Assembly: GCA_965366365.1 (NCBI GenBank)
Contig: CBDUEV010000013.1
Span: 1 to 56,526 of the forward strand
Source: CBDUEV01 sp965366365
Lineage (GTDB): Bacteria > Actinomycetota > Acidimicrobiia > Spongiisociales > JAENVV01
DNA length: 56,526 nt
Direction: 5' to 3'
Shown: in pieces, positions 40,541 through 49,462 of the stretch
How the letters are laid out: each line of letters begins with the position of its first letter
Numbering within the stretch: the stretch's first letter is position 1
Made by a program: the position numbers and the translations under genes
The notes under the pieces: generated by a model
What the model was told of the DNA's origin: nothing
Seen by the model: only the letters and a program-made list of their open reading frames with translations
The model's database searches: none

Positions 40541-41226
40541 TCCTCCTCCCCCGTGTCGTCGTGGCCTGTTTCGACCTGTCCCGTTTCGACCTGTCCCGCC
40601 TCGGCTTCACCCTGCTGGCCCTGTTCGGGCGGACGCAAGCCGACTCCGGCCGAGGGAGTCCATGCCGCAATCCCCTCGTAGGCGGCCCGACCCTGAGGGG
40701 CGGTGGCTCGCATCCATCCGTCCGCTTTGGTGAGCTCGATCAGGTTGGCCAACCTGTCCTCGGGGAACATGTGCTGTGGAGTGCCATCGGGCTCGATGAG
40801 GAGCTCGTCCTTGGTGTAGATGGCATCCTCGCGCCGGGTGGTCGACATCTCGAACAGCTGGGTCATCGTGATCGCTTCGGTCGGGCACGCCTCCACACAC
40901 AGCGCGCAGAAGATACACCGGAGCATGTTGATCTCGTACACGAACCCGTAACGCTCGCCGGGGCTGACCGGAGCGTCGATCGGATTATCGGCCCCACGCA
41001 CGTAGATGCATCGGGCCGGGCAGGCACCGGCGCACAGCTCGCAACCGATGCACTTCTCCATACCGTCCGGATACCGATTGAGGACGTGCCGGCCGTGAAA
41101 GCGGTCGGGCTTCTCGCGGAACTCCTTGGGGTATTCCGTAGTGAGCGAGCCGCCTCTGAAGACGGTGTTCACCATGTGACGAAAGGTCACCGCCATTCCC
41201 TTGGCGAGGTCGGCTACGACTCCCAT
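40537..41226 (-). CDS. nuoI: NADH-quinone oxidoreductase subunit I
   Basis: The 229-residue subunit starts at ATG 41226. It holds two [4Fe-4S] motifs, 'CIGCELCAGACPARC' and 'CIFCALCVEACP', carrying electrons to the quinone site. After the core (to ~180) it has an unusual acidic, low-complexity tail ('QVETGQVETG' and 'DDTGEEE'). Confidence 0.95.
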   Translation of the reverse strand: MGVVADLAKGMAVTFRHMVNTVFRGGSLTTEYPKEFREKPDRFHGRHVLNRYPDGMEKCIGCELCAGACPARCIYVRGADNPIDAPVSPGERYGFVYEINMLRCIFCALCVEACPTEAITMTQLFEMSTTRREDAIYTKDELLIEPDGTPQHMFPEDRLANLIELTKADGWMRATAPQGRAAYEGIAAWTPSAGVGLRPPEQGQQGEAEAGQVETGQVETGHDDTGEEE

Positions 41227-41239
41227 CTCAGAGCTCCTC

Positions 41240-42364
41240 TCACGACCATGGCGGCCCGAACTGTCGGAAGGCCAGCGCAAGCGTGGAGACGACGAGCCAG
41301 GCCAGGGCGGCGGGGATCAGGCGTTTCCATCCCAGATGCATCAGCTGGTCGTACCGCATGCGGGGCAGCGAGGCGCGAATCCAGATGAAGAAGAACAAGA
41401 CCAACGCCACCTTCGCCATGAACCACCCGAACGAAAGCAGGGTGGCCCAGATACCGGTCAAGCCGAAGACCAGTCCGCTGTAGCCGCCGAGGAACACGCT
41501 GACGACGACCGCTGACATGGTGAACATGTTCACGTACTCGGCGAGGAAGAACATGGCGAACCGCATCCCCGAATACTCCGTGTGAAAACCGCCCACGATC
41601 TCCTGCTCGGCTTCGACGAGGTCGAAAGGAGCCCGATTGGTTTCGGCGATGACGGCGATCGAGAAGATCACGAAGGGGATGAACTGGGGAATGACGTTCC
41701 AGCGCGGGATGAAACGGAGCAGAAAATCGAGCCGTCCCCCGAGCACTCCCTCCATGGTCCCTTGCTGGAGACCGACAAGTGAGGCGAGCGAGAGGGCGTC
41801 GTTGCCCTCAGCGATCGACACGGAGGAGGCATACATCACGACCGCCACCAGAGCCAGACCCATGGCGGCCTCGTAGGAGATTGCCTGCGCAGTGGCACGG
41901 ACTCCTCCGAGGAGCGGGTACTTGGATCCAGACGACCAACCGGCCAGCACCACGGCGTAGACCGCCATCGACGATACCGCCAGGATGTAGAGAAGACCGA
42001 TGTTGAGGTCCATGGCCTGGAACTCGATGAGTCGCGGCACGCCGCCAATGGTCACCTCGAGTGGGCGGGCGATCGGAATCACCAGGAACATGAGGAAAGC
42101 GGTGACAACGGCGATTCCTGGTGCCAGCAGGTAGGCGCCCAACTCGGCCTTGCGGGGAGTCACCTGCTCCTTGAAGAACAGCTTCAATCCGTCCGCCACC
42201 GTCTGGAGGATGCCGTAGGGACCGGCGCGCATGGGGCCGAGACGGTCCTGCATGTCGGCGACGATCTTCCGCTCCGCCCACACCAGGAAGATCACAATGG
42301 TGAGGCAGAGGACAAACGCGCCGACGACCCGGGTCAGGACGAGGATCCAGTCGTAGAGCTCCAT
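41240..42364 (-). CDS. nuoH: NADH-quinone oxidoreductase subunit H
   Basis: The 374-residue subunit has eight spans. The quinone-chamber sequences 'AERKIVADMQDRLGPMRAGP' and 'AETNRAPFDLVEAEQEIVGG' are conserved. It joins the peripheral and membrane arms. It shares one base with the nuoG stop and ends 13 bases before nuoI. Confidence 0.96.
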   Translation of the reverse strand: MELYDWILVLTRVVGAFVLCLTIVIFLVWAERKIVADMQDRLGPMRAGPYGILQTVADGLKLFFKEQVTPRKAELGAYLLAPGIAVVTAFLMFLVIPIARPLEVTIGGVPRLIEFQAMDLNIGLLYILAVSSMAVYAVVLAGWSSGSKYPLLGGVRATAQAISYEAAMGLALVAVVMYASSVSIAEGNDALSLASLVGLQQGTMEGVLGGRLDFLLRFIPRWNVIPQFIPFVIFSIAVIAETNRAPFDLVEAEQEIVGGFHTEYSGMRFAMFFLAEYVNMFTMSAVVVSVFLGGYSGLVFGLTGIWATLLSFGWFMAKVALVLFFFIWIRASLPRMRYDQLMHLGWKRLIPAALAWLVVSTLALAFRQFGPPWS

Positions 42365-44790
42365 CAGCGTTTCGCCTTCACTTTGATCTCCAACCCGGTG
42401 CCCAACGAGGGCCCACCTGGCTGGTTGAACGGGAGATACACGACTCCCTGGTGAATTGTCGGATCGATGATCGCTTCCAGTTCGTGCTCACCGATCATGA
42501 CGATTCCGCCGGCAGGCACTCCCGCGGCGAGGGCATCGGCTGGGGAGAGGTGGACGATCGGCCCTGGAGCGAGGTGATGTTGGGAGAGCCCGGCTCGGAG
42601 CATCACTCCGTCGTCGTAGAGCGTCCGAGCCGAATGGAGCACGAGAGGGGCGCGGGTCGACTCGAGCTTGGCAGCGGTCGGCAGGTATTCGAGCGGTTGA
42701 CGGGCCGACCCGAAGGGAACGACGGCGCCGTCGGTCTCGTCCCATTCCAAGAGGCTCCAGGTGAGGCCGGCATAGGCTGGAGCCACTGACTCGATCTCCT
42801 TGGCGATGGCCTCGGGCGAGACCAGCCCGAGCGGGCGCCCGAGGGATTCGGAGAGATCATCGAGGATCGACCAGTCGGATCGGCTTTGGCCCGGCCCGGG
42901 AGCGATCCGATTGACCTTCTGCACCCGGCCCTCCAGGTTGGTGGCCGTGCCTTCCTTCTCGGTGGCGCCGACCGCCGGGAAGACCACGTCGGCATGTCGG
43001 ACCGAATCGGTCACGAAGAGATCGATGGCGACCACGAATTCCGCCGCCGCCAGCCCTTCCTCGGCGAGGCGGGCGTCCGGCACGTCTCGCACGGGGTCGG
43101 CGCCCAACAACACGAGGGCCTTCATCGACCCGTCCGCCAGACCCTCGAGAATCCCCCGGGTGTCTCGACCAACCGAGTTGGGCACAGATCCCCAGTGTTC
43201 GGCCAGGTCGGAACGGCCGTCTTCGGACCGAATCGAAACCCGGCCGGGGAGGAGCGAAGGCGCCAAGCCCATGTCGAGCGCCCCAAAGGTATTGCCGCGT
43301 CGGGCGATCGGAAGCACGGTGGCGTCGGGAAGGTCACGAGCGAAGGCCGCCACGGACTCCGCCAGGCGTGAGTCCTCCGTGTATCCGGTCCGGCCCACGA
43401 TGGCCACGACTGGCCCTTCGTTGAGGGCGGTGCGGGCCGGGCCGTAGTCCTCGAGCCCGGCAGCCAGCTTCTTCAAGACGTTCGGTCCGTCGCCCGGGCG
43501 GTAGGTGAACTTGTGGGTGGCCCGATCGTCGAGTCCGGTTCCGCGGGGGTGGACCACGATGAGGGTGGCGCCCAGCTCTTGGGCCGCGTGGCGAACCCGT
43601 AGATAGAGGCTGCCCAGTTCCTCTTTCAGGTCGGGGCCCCAGAGGAGGATGGTCTTGGCTCGGTCCAGGTCGTTGATGACGCCGCGACCCGCCAGGGCCG
43701 CCAGGAACTGCGGCTCCAGTCCATCGTCGAGTTGCGCGTCGACGCTGTTCGAGCCGATGGCCACGCGCATGAACTTGGAGAAGGCGTAGGCATCCTCGTT
43801 GGTGCCCCGAGCCCCCCCGATTCCGGCGATCGCCTCCGGCCCATCGGCCTCGATGATGCCGTTCAGTTTCTCCGAGACGAGTCGGATGGCCTCGGTCCAG
43901 GTGGCCTCGCGGAACTCACCGTCGTCCTGACGGATGAGCGGCGTGGTGAGGCGCACCGGACTGTTGAGGTACTCGAAACCGAATCGGCATTTGTCCGACA
44001 ACCATCCGCGGTTGGTGGCGTCGTTGTCGACTCCCTCGAAGCGGAGCACCTGGTTCTGGGAAGCGTGGACCGTGATCGAGTCACCGACCGAGCAATGCAG
44101 GCAGGTCGAGCCGATCTTCTGCAGGTCCCACGGCCGGGCTCTGAACCGATACGGGCTGGCCGTCAGTGCCCCCACCGGACAGATCTGCACGGTGTTTCCT
44201 GAGAAATACGAGGAGAACGGCTCATCGGGGAAGGTCTGCACCTGTGTGTCGTTCCCGCGACCGATGAACTCGATGAGCGGATCTCCTGAGACTTCTTCGG
44301 AGAAGCGGGTGCACCGCGCACAGAGAATGCATCGCTCGCGGTCGAGCAACACCAGATCCGAGATGGGAATGGGCTTCTCGTAGTGGCGTTTCTCCTCGAC
44401 GAAGCGACTCTCCCCGGGTCCACATGACATCGTCTGGTCCTGGAGAGGACACTCCCCACCCTTGTCGCAGACGGGACAGTCGAGCGGGTGGTTGATGAGC
44501 AGGAACTCGAGGATCCCCTCCTGTGCCTTCTTCACGGTCTCCGACTCGGTGTGGACCACCATTCCGTCGCCTACCGGCAGAGTGCAGGACGTGACGAGCA
44601 TCATTCCGCGTGGGCCCTCCACCTCGACGAGGCACATCCGGCACATCCCCACCGGATTCATTCTCGGGTGGTAGCAGAACCGCGGGATGTAGGTCCCGGT
44701 GTCTTCACACGCTTTGATCAGGAGCTCGCCGCCGGGGACCTGACGGGCTTCGCCGTCGACCGTGATGGTAACGATCTGTTCCTCGCTCAC
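42364..44790 (-). CDS. nuoG: NADH-quinone oxidoreductase subunit G
   Basis: The 808-residue subunit has an N-terminal [2Fe-2S] domain ('CYHPRMNPVGMCRMCLVEVE'), the His-Cys3 [4Fe-4S] site ('HPLDCPVCDKGGECPLQ'), and 'CILCARCTRF'. A molybdopterin-oxidoreductase-like domain follows, with its own leading Cys group ('CLHCSVGD', with a later 'KCRFGF'). That domain carries no cofactor in complex I. It overlaps nuoF by 4 bases. Confidence 0.95.
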   Translation of the reverse strand: MSEEQIVTITVDGEARQVPGGELLIKACEDTGTYIPRFCYHPRMNPVGMCRMCLVEVEGPRGMMLVTSCTLPVGDGMVVHTESETVKKAQEGILEFLLINHPLDCPVCDKGGECPLQDQTMSCGPGESRFVEEKRHYEKPIPISDLVLLDRERCILCARCTRFSEEVSGDPLIEFIGRGNDTQVQTFPDEPFSSYFSGNTVQICPVGALTASPYRFRARPWDLQKIGSTCLHCSVGDSITVHASQNQVLRFEGVDNDATNRGWLSDKCRFGFEYLNSPVRLTTPLIRQDDGEFREATWTEAIRLVSEKLNGIIEADGPEAIAGIGGARGTNEDAYAFSKFMRVAIGSNSVDAQLDDGLEPQFLAALAGRGVINDLDRAKTILLWGPDLKEELGSLYLRVRHAAQELGATLIVVHPRGTGLDDRATHKFTYRPGDGPNVLKKLAAGLEDYGPARTALNEGPVVAIVGRTGYTEDSRLAESVAAFARDLPDATVLPIARRGNTFGALDMGLAPSLLPGRVSIRSEDGRSDLAEHWGSVPNSVGRDTRGILEGLADGSMKALVLLGADPVRDVPDARLAEEGLAAAEFVVAIDLFVTDSVRHADVVFPAVGATEKEGTATNLEGRVQKVNRIAPGPGQSRSDWSILDDLSESLGRPLGLVSPEAIAKEIESVAPAYAGLTWSLLEWDETDGAVVPFGSARQPLEYLPTAAKLESTRAPLVLHSARTLYDDGVMLRAGLSQHHLAPGPIVHLSPADALAAGVPAGGIVMIGEHELEAIIDPTIHQGVVYLPFNQPGGPSLGTGLEIKVKAKR

Positions 44791-46121
44791 GCTGACACCC
44801 CCTTGCCGGCGGTGGGCTTGATCGATACGGGCACCCCCACCGGGGCCACGTGCGCCTCCGCCTCATCGCGGAAGAACTCGAGCAGGGACTTGACGGGACT
44901 CACGGCCGACGGACCCAGAGGACAAATCGTTGTCTGTTTGGGAGGCCAACCCACGCCGATCGAGATTCCGTCGCTGACGTCGTAGAGCAGATCGAGGTCG
45001 GCGCTCCGGCCGGCCCCGTTGAGCATCCGGGCGAGAATCATGTCCAGCCAGGTCGTCCCCTCGCGACACGGAGTACATTGACCGCACGACTCCTCGGCAA
45101 AGAACCGTACGAGGCGCTCGGCGGCGGCCACCACGTTGGTGGTGTGGTCCATGACGATGACGGCTCCCGAGCCGAGCATCGAGTCATTGGCCCCTGTCAC
45201 CGCCTTGGTGATCTCCAGATCGAGGTGCCGATCGGGCACGAACCATGGAGCGGACGCGCCCCCCGGCACCCACGCCTTGAGTTCGTTGTCGTCCCTGATA
45301 CCGCCGGCTACGTCGAAGATCAGTTCCCGCCAGGTGATCCCATGGACGAGTTCGTAGTTGCCAGGCTTCTTGACGTGGCCCGAGACACTGAAGAGGAAGG
45401 TGCCGGTGTCTTCGTCATGGCCGAGTTGGCGGTACCAGTCGACACCGTTCTCGATCACGTAGGGGAGGTTGGCCATGGTCTCGACGTTGTTGACGATGGT
45501 CGGCATGTTGTAGAGACCCTTGGCCGCCGGGAAGTAGGGCGGCTTGAGCCGCGGTTCGCCACGGCGTCCCTCGAGACTGTTGAGTAGGGCGGTTTCCTCG
45601 CCACAGATATACGCGCCGGCTCCGAGGTGGACCGTGATGTTGAGTTCACGATCGGTTCCGAAGATGCCTTTACCCAGATAGCCCGCCTGGTAGGCCTCGA
45701 CTACGGCCTGCTGGAAGCGCCGGGCCGGCTTGGGGTACTCACCCCGAATGTAGACGAAGGACTCCGTGACCTCGTTGGCCACGGCAGTGATGATCATGCC
45801 TTCGATCACCGAATGCGGATCGCGTTCGAGCAGCTGGCGGTCTTTGAAGGTTCCCGGTTCGGACTCGTCCCCGTTGACCACCAGGTAGGCGGGTCGGGCC
45901 GGGGCCAGGAAAGACCATTTCATTCCGGCCGAGAACCCGGCGCCGCCGCGACCGATCAGGCCGGAAGCTTTGACCAGATCCACCAGTTCGTCGCGGGTCA
46001 TGTCAACCGATTGGCGGGCAGATTCGTAGCCGCCCGTGGCGACATAGCGTTCGAGTGTGTGCGAGTCGGTGGGGTGCTCGACCATCCGTTTGGTGAGCAC
46101 GAGCGGGTGGCGGTCGGTCAT
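44787..46121 (-). CDS. nuoF: NADH-quinone oxidoreductase subunit F
   Basis: The 444-residue subunit starts at ATG 46121. It binds FMN and NADH ('GRGGAGFSAGMKWSF', 'GAGAYICGEETALLNSLEG') and a [4Fe-4S] cluster ('ESCGQCTPCREGT'). It is the electron entry point. The start overlaps the nuoE stop region by 4 bases; an upstream open frame belongs to the nuoE gene. Confidence 0.96.
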   Translation of the reverse strand: MTDRHPLVLTKRMVEHPTDSHTLERYVATGGYESARQSVDMTRDELVDLVKASGLIGRGGAGFSAGMKWSFLAPARPAYLVVNGDESEPGTFKDRQLLERDPHSVIEGMIITAVANEVTESFVYIRGEYPKPARRFQQAVVEAYQAGYLGKGIFGTDRELNITVHLGAGAYICGEETALLNSLEGRRGEPRLKPPYFPAAKGLYNMPTIVNNVETMANLPYVIENGVDWYRQLGHDEDTGTFLFSVSGHVKKPGNYELVHGITWRELIFDVAGGIRDDNELKAWVPGGASAPWFVPDRHLDLEITKAVTGANDSMLGSGAVIVMDHTTNVVAAAERLVRFFAEESCGQCTPCREGTTWLDMILARMLNGAGRSADLDLLYDVSDGISIGVGWPPKQTTICPLGPSAVSPVKSLLEFFRDEAEAHVAPVGVPVSIKPTAGKGVSA

Positions 46122-46753
46122 GCCTCTCTCCCCGGCTCGAGAGGCCCTGTGTTGACGGCTGCGGTTCCCAGGGGCGGGAATGCCGGGTAGGGGCCGACGG
46201 CACTGTTGTCCTCTTTGACCGCCCAGTCGAAGCTGGTGCGGCCGCCGAAGAGGGTTTGCAGTTCGTCTGTGTTGATCTCGTCGGGTTTCGCCTTCCGAAG
46301 CCATTCGATGAGCTCCGTGGCCTTTTCAGGTGTGAGGCCTTCGATGAGTTCGTAGTTGACGAGACAGGCAGGCGCGCCTCCGCAGGCGCCGATACATTCG
46401 GCATGTTCGATGGCCAGTTCTCCGTCGGATTCTCCAACCGGAATCCCCGCAGCCTGTTCGAGGGCCGCCAGGACGTCGTCAGCGCCGAGGAGGAAACAAG
46501 AGATGGACGTGCACATCGACACGAGGTACTTGCCTTGAGGTTCCCGCTTGTACATGACGTAGAAGCTGGCTACCGCCTGGACCTGGGCGGGAGTGAGCCC
46601 AGTGAGATCGGCGACGACCCGCATCCCGTCGTCTGTGAGGTAGCCGTCCTCGCGCATCGCCATGTACAACAACGGCATGACTGCCGAGCGTTTCTCCGGA
46701 TACCGCGAGATGATTCCCGCGGCCCGTTCCATGACATCTGGTGCCCAGCTCAT
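46118..46753 (-). CDS. nuoE: NADH-quinone oxidoreductase subunit E
   Basis: The 211-residue subunit binds one [2Fe-2S] cluster through 'CTSISC' and 'CIGACGGAPAC'. The fold is thioredoxin-like, with a C-terminal extension of ~40 residues. It is the first gene of this operon; upstream there is a divergent serpin gene and not nuoD, so nuoA-D must lie elsewhere or be absent. The 279 bases before it (46754-47032) hold no gene I can support. Confidence 0.95.
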   Translation of the reverse strand: MSWAPDVMERAAGIISRYPEKRSAVMPLLYMAMREDGYLTDDGMRVVADLTGLTPAQVQAVASFYVMYKREPQGKYLVSMCTSISCFLLGADDVLAALEQAAGIPVGESDGELAIEHAECIGACGGAPACLVNYELIEGLTPEKATELIEWLRKAKPDEINTDELQTLFGGRTSFDWAVKEDNSAVGPYPAFPPLGTAAVNTGPLEPGREA

Positions 46754-47032
46754 CGGCCAGAACGATACAAGATCAGCGCCGCCTGCCCGAATCGAGAACC
46801 GGGTCTTTCGGCTCGAATCGGACGCGCCCTCATCTCGGATGGCAGCCTCGGATGGCGCCTCCGATGGCGGACGCGGATCCGGGCCGGCAACCCCGGGACC
46901 GCAGCCCTCGCCCGGTGGAACCGCGCCGCCGCCGGAAGCGTCTCAAATGCAGCCCGAAACGGGACGCTCGGCCCTGGCCCACCGGCCAGGGCGGGCGGAC
47001 GCTGACGGTACAGGCGAGGCGAGGTAGCGAGG

Positions 47033-48391
47033 ATGAACGGCTTCAACGATCGAACTCCCAGTCGGATCAGGATCGGCGGATTCCTGGCGATGGCTCTCAC
47101 CATCGGTTCGTGTGCCACCGCCGGCTCAGTCTCGACCACCGCGCCCCCTTCGACCGAGCCGAGTCCGGTCACGTCGCAGCCGGTCGACCCCGAACCGGCT
47201 CCAGGAATGTTCATTTCCTCCGAGCTCGCCCGGCAAACCCCGCAGGCCGATCCGGGCAAGCTGGCGGCGACCGTCATGGCTGACACCCTGTTCGCCTTTG
47301 ATCTGTTCGCCGAACTCCGCGGCGCCGAGAACCTGATGATCTCTCCCTACAGTGTTGCGTCCGCCTTGACGATGGCCTACGCCGGTGCGGCGGGGACCAC
47401 CGCCGATGAGATGGCCGCAGTACTCCACCTGGCGGGCGAGCCCGACGACGCCCATGTCGGAAGGAATCTGCTCGATTCGTCGCTGACCGCCTCGTCGCCG
47501 ATCGGCGACGACGAGCCCTTCGCTCTGAACGTCGCCAATTCTGTTTGGGGCCAAGCCGGATATGGTTTTCAGCCGGAGTTCCTGGACACCCTGGCCTCCA
47601 ACTACGGGGCGGGGCTGTACACCGTGGACTATCTGACCGACCCCGACGGGGCAAGGCTCGCTATCAACGAGTGGGTCGAGAACGAGACCCAGGAGCGCAT
47701 CAAGGACCTCGTCCCTCCTGGGGCGGTCAACTCCGACACCCGGCTGGTTCTCGCCAACGCCATCTGGTTCAAGGCGTCGTGGCTGACGCCCTTCTCCCCC
47801 GAAGCCACTATCGACGGCCCCTTCACCCTGCTCGGAGGCGAAACGATCAGTGTCCCGATGATGCATCGAACGGAGCGCAGCTTTGCCGGATCGGGAACCG
47901 GCTACCTCGCTGCTGAGCTTCCCTACATCGGCGATGCGTCGATGCTCGTGATCGTCCCCGAAGCAGGACGCTTCGCCGAGGTCGCCGAAACGTTCGACGC
48001 CGCTGAGCTCGTTCGACTCGACGAGAGTCTCCGCCCCACCGAAGTGCGCCTGGTCATGCCCAAGTTCACCTATGAGACCGAGGCCGGCCTCGTCGCGCCG
48101 CTGACGGCGTTGGGCATGAAGACCGCCTTCCTGCCTCCTCCTGGCGGGGCCGATTTCTCGGGGATCTCGCGACCTTCGGAGCTCTTCATCGGAGAGGTGG
48201 CGCACAAGTCCTTCATTGCCGTCGACGAGGAAGGCACCGAGGCGGCTGCGGCTACGGCCGTCGTCATGCAGGTCACCAGTGCCTCCTCGGATCTGCTCGA
48301 GCTGACGATCGACCGGCCGTTTCTCTACCTGATCCGGCAGTCCTCAACAGGTGAGATCCTCTTCATCGGCCAGGTCACCGATCCGAGCTGA
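47033..48391 (+). CDS. Serpin-family lipoprotein (protease inhibitor)
   Basis: The 452-residue protein has a lipoprotein signal ('ALTIGSCATA', Cys27), a Pro/Thr/Ser linker and a full serpin domain from ~80: 'LMISPYSVASALTMAYAGAA', 'LVLANAIWFKASWLTPF', 'VAHKSFIAVDEEGTEAAAAT' and 'IDRPFLYLIRQSSTGEILFI'. The reactive-loop hinge (E-E-G-T-E-A-A-A-A-T) has small residues at P12-P9, as in inhibitory serpins. Counting from it, the scissile bond is about Thr-Ser in 'MQVTSAS'. It would trap serine or cysteine proteases outside the cell. It is divergent from nuoE. Confidence 0.92.
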   Translation: MNGFNDRTPSRIRIGGFLAMALTIGSCATAGSVSTTAPPSTEPSPVTSQPVDPEPAPGMFISSELARQTPQADPGKLAATVMADTLFAFDLFAELRGAENLMISPYSVASALTMAYAGAAGTTADEMAAVLHLAGEPDDAHVGRNLLDSSLTASSPIGDDEPFALNVANSVWGQAGYGFQPEFLDTLASNYGAGLYTVDYLTDPDGARLAINEWVENETQERIKDLVPPGAVNSDTRLVLANAIWFKASWLTPFSPEATIDGPFTLLGGETISVPMMHRTERSFAGSGTGYLAAELPYIGDASMLVIVPEAGRFAEVAETFDAAELVRLDESLRPTEVRLVMPKFTYETEAGLVAPLTALGMKTAFLPPPGGADFSGISRPSELFIGEVAHKSFIAVDEEGTEAAAATAVVMQVTSASSDLLELTIDRPFLYLIRQSSTGEILFIGQVTDPS

Positions 48392-48443
48392 CGGCTCAAG
48401 TCGGGTTCCGCGAAACATCCAAATCAGCGGGTCAGCGAATCGT

Positions 48444-48467
48444 CCGGCCGGCGGTCACGTCGGCCGG
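48444..48467 (+). terminator. Weak hairpin after the serpin gene
   Basis: CCGGCCG (48444-48450) and CGGCCGG (48461-48467) form a 7-bp stem with a 10-base loop, 52 bases after the serpin stop. Confidence 0.4.
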
Positions 48468-48515
48468 CCAGCCCGGTTGCGCCAACTATCCTGACCGCCC
48501 ACCCCGAGGATCCCC

Positions 48516-49451
48516 ATGCCGACGATCAATTGGAAGAGCCACGCGCGGTTCCTTCTGGGCGTCGCCGGAATCACCTTTGCCGTCTACACGCTCCTGCCCC
48601 AGGTGCAAGAACTCCCGGACACGGTGGAACAGGTCGTCGAAGGCAACTGGTGGTGGATCCTGGCGGCCGCCGTGGCGTCGGTCCTCTCGTATGTGGGCAG
48701 CGCCATCTCCCTGCAGGGCTCCATCGTGCCGACCCTCCCCTTCCGGGAACTACTCAAGGTTCAGGTGGCGTCGTCCTTCACCGGTCTGCTCGCCCCGCAA
48801 GGCCTCGGGGCGGCAGGTCTGGTGGTTCGCTATCTGACGAAGCACGGCGTCTCGGCAGCAGGCGCGGCGACGGCCGCCACGGTCAACACCCTCGGCGGAC
48901 TTCTGGTGCATGCCGCCGGGACGGTGGCGGCCATCTCGATCGTGGGTTTCGGGTCTCTCGCCGACTTCCGGATGCCTCCCCGCCTCGAGCTGGAGCTGGT
49001 GGCGGTGGGGGTGGCGGTGGTGATAGGACTGGTCGTCTGGAGTCCGTTCGGTCGGAGATCGATCACTCCCCGCATTCTCGACGCAGGCCGATCCCTCAAG
49101 CAGACCTTCAGTCAACCCAAGCGGGCTCTCCAGCTCTTTGGAGGTTCGCTCCTCGTCACCATTTCGTACGGATACGCCCTGGCATTCTCGATCAACGCCT
49201 TTGGTCGCCTGCTCCCCATCGTGACCGTCTTCGCGGTGTATCTCGTTGCGTCCGCCCTCGCCTCATTGGCCCCGACGCCCGGCGGCCTGGGCGCCGTCGA
49301 GGCGGCGCTCGTGGCCGGTTTGACCAGCGTCAGCGTCAGGGCGGGAACCGCCGTGGCGGCCGTCCTGCTCTTTCGTCTGCTCACCTTCTGGCTGCCGATC
49401 CTCCCGGGGATCTCCGCCTTCCGCACGTTGACCGCCGACGACGTCGTCTGA
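48516..49451 (+). CDS. UPF0104/LPG-synthase-type integral membrane protein
   Basis: The 311-residue protein has about eight spans. It carries 'GLLAPQGLGAAGLVVRYL' and 'SLAPTPGGLGAVEAALVAGL', the motifs of the lysylphosphatidylglycerol-synthase membrane domain/UPF0104 family. The synthase domain itself is absent, so a lipid flippase-like or glycolipid role is likely; the substrate is unknown. It is convergent with kup. Confidence 0.85.
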   Translation: MPTINWKSHARFLLGVAGITFAVYTLLPQVQELPDTVEQVVEGNWWWILAAAVASVLSYVGSAISLQGSIVPTLPFRELLKVQVASSFTGLLAPQGLGAAGLVVRYLTKHGVSAAGAATAATVNTLGGLLVHAAGTVAAISIVGFGSLADFRMPPRLELELVAVGVAVVIGLVVWSPFGRRSITPRILDAGRSLKQTFSQPKRALQLFGGSLLVTISYGYALAFSINAFGRLLPIVTVFAVYLVASALASLAPTPGGLGAVEAALVAGLTSVSVRAGTAVAAVLLFRLLTFWLPILPGISAFRTLTADDVV

Positions 49452-49462
49452 CCCGAGCGGGC

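Noticed and set aside
46256..47005. Plus-strand open frame of 249 codons antisense to nuoE
   Set aside because: It is a shadow of nuoE and the intergenic region; codon pattern and residue composition are not protein-like.
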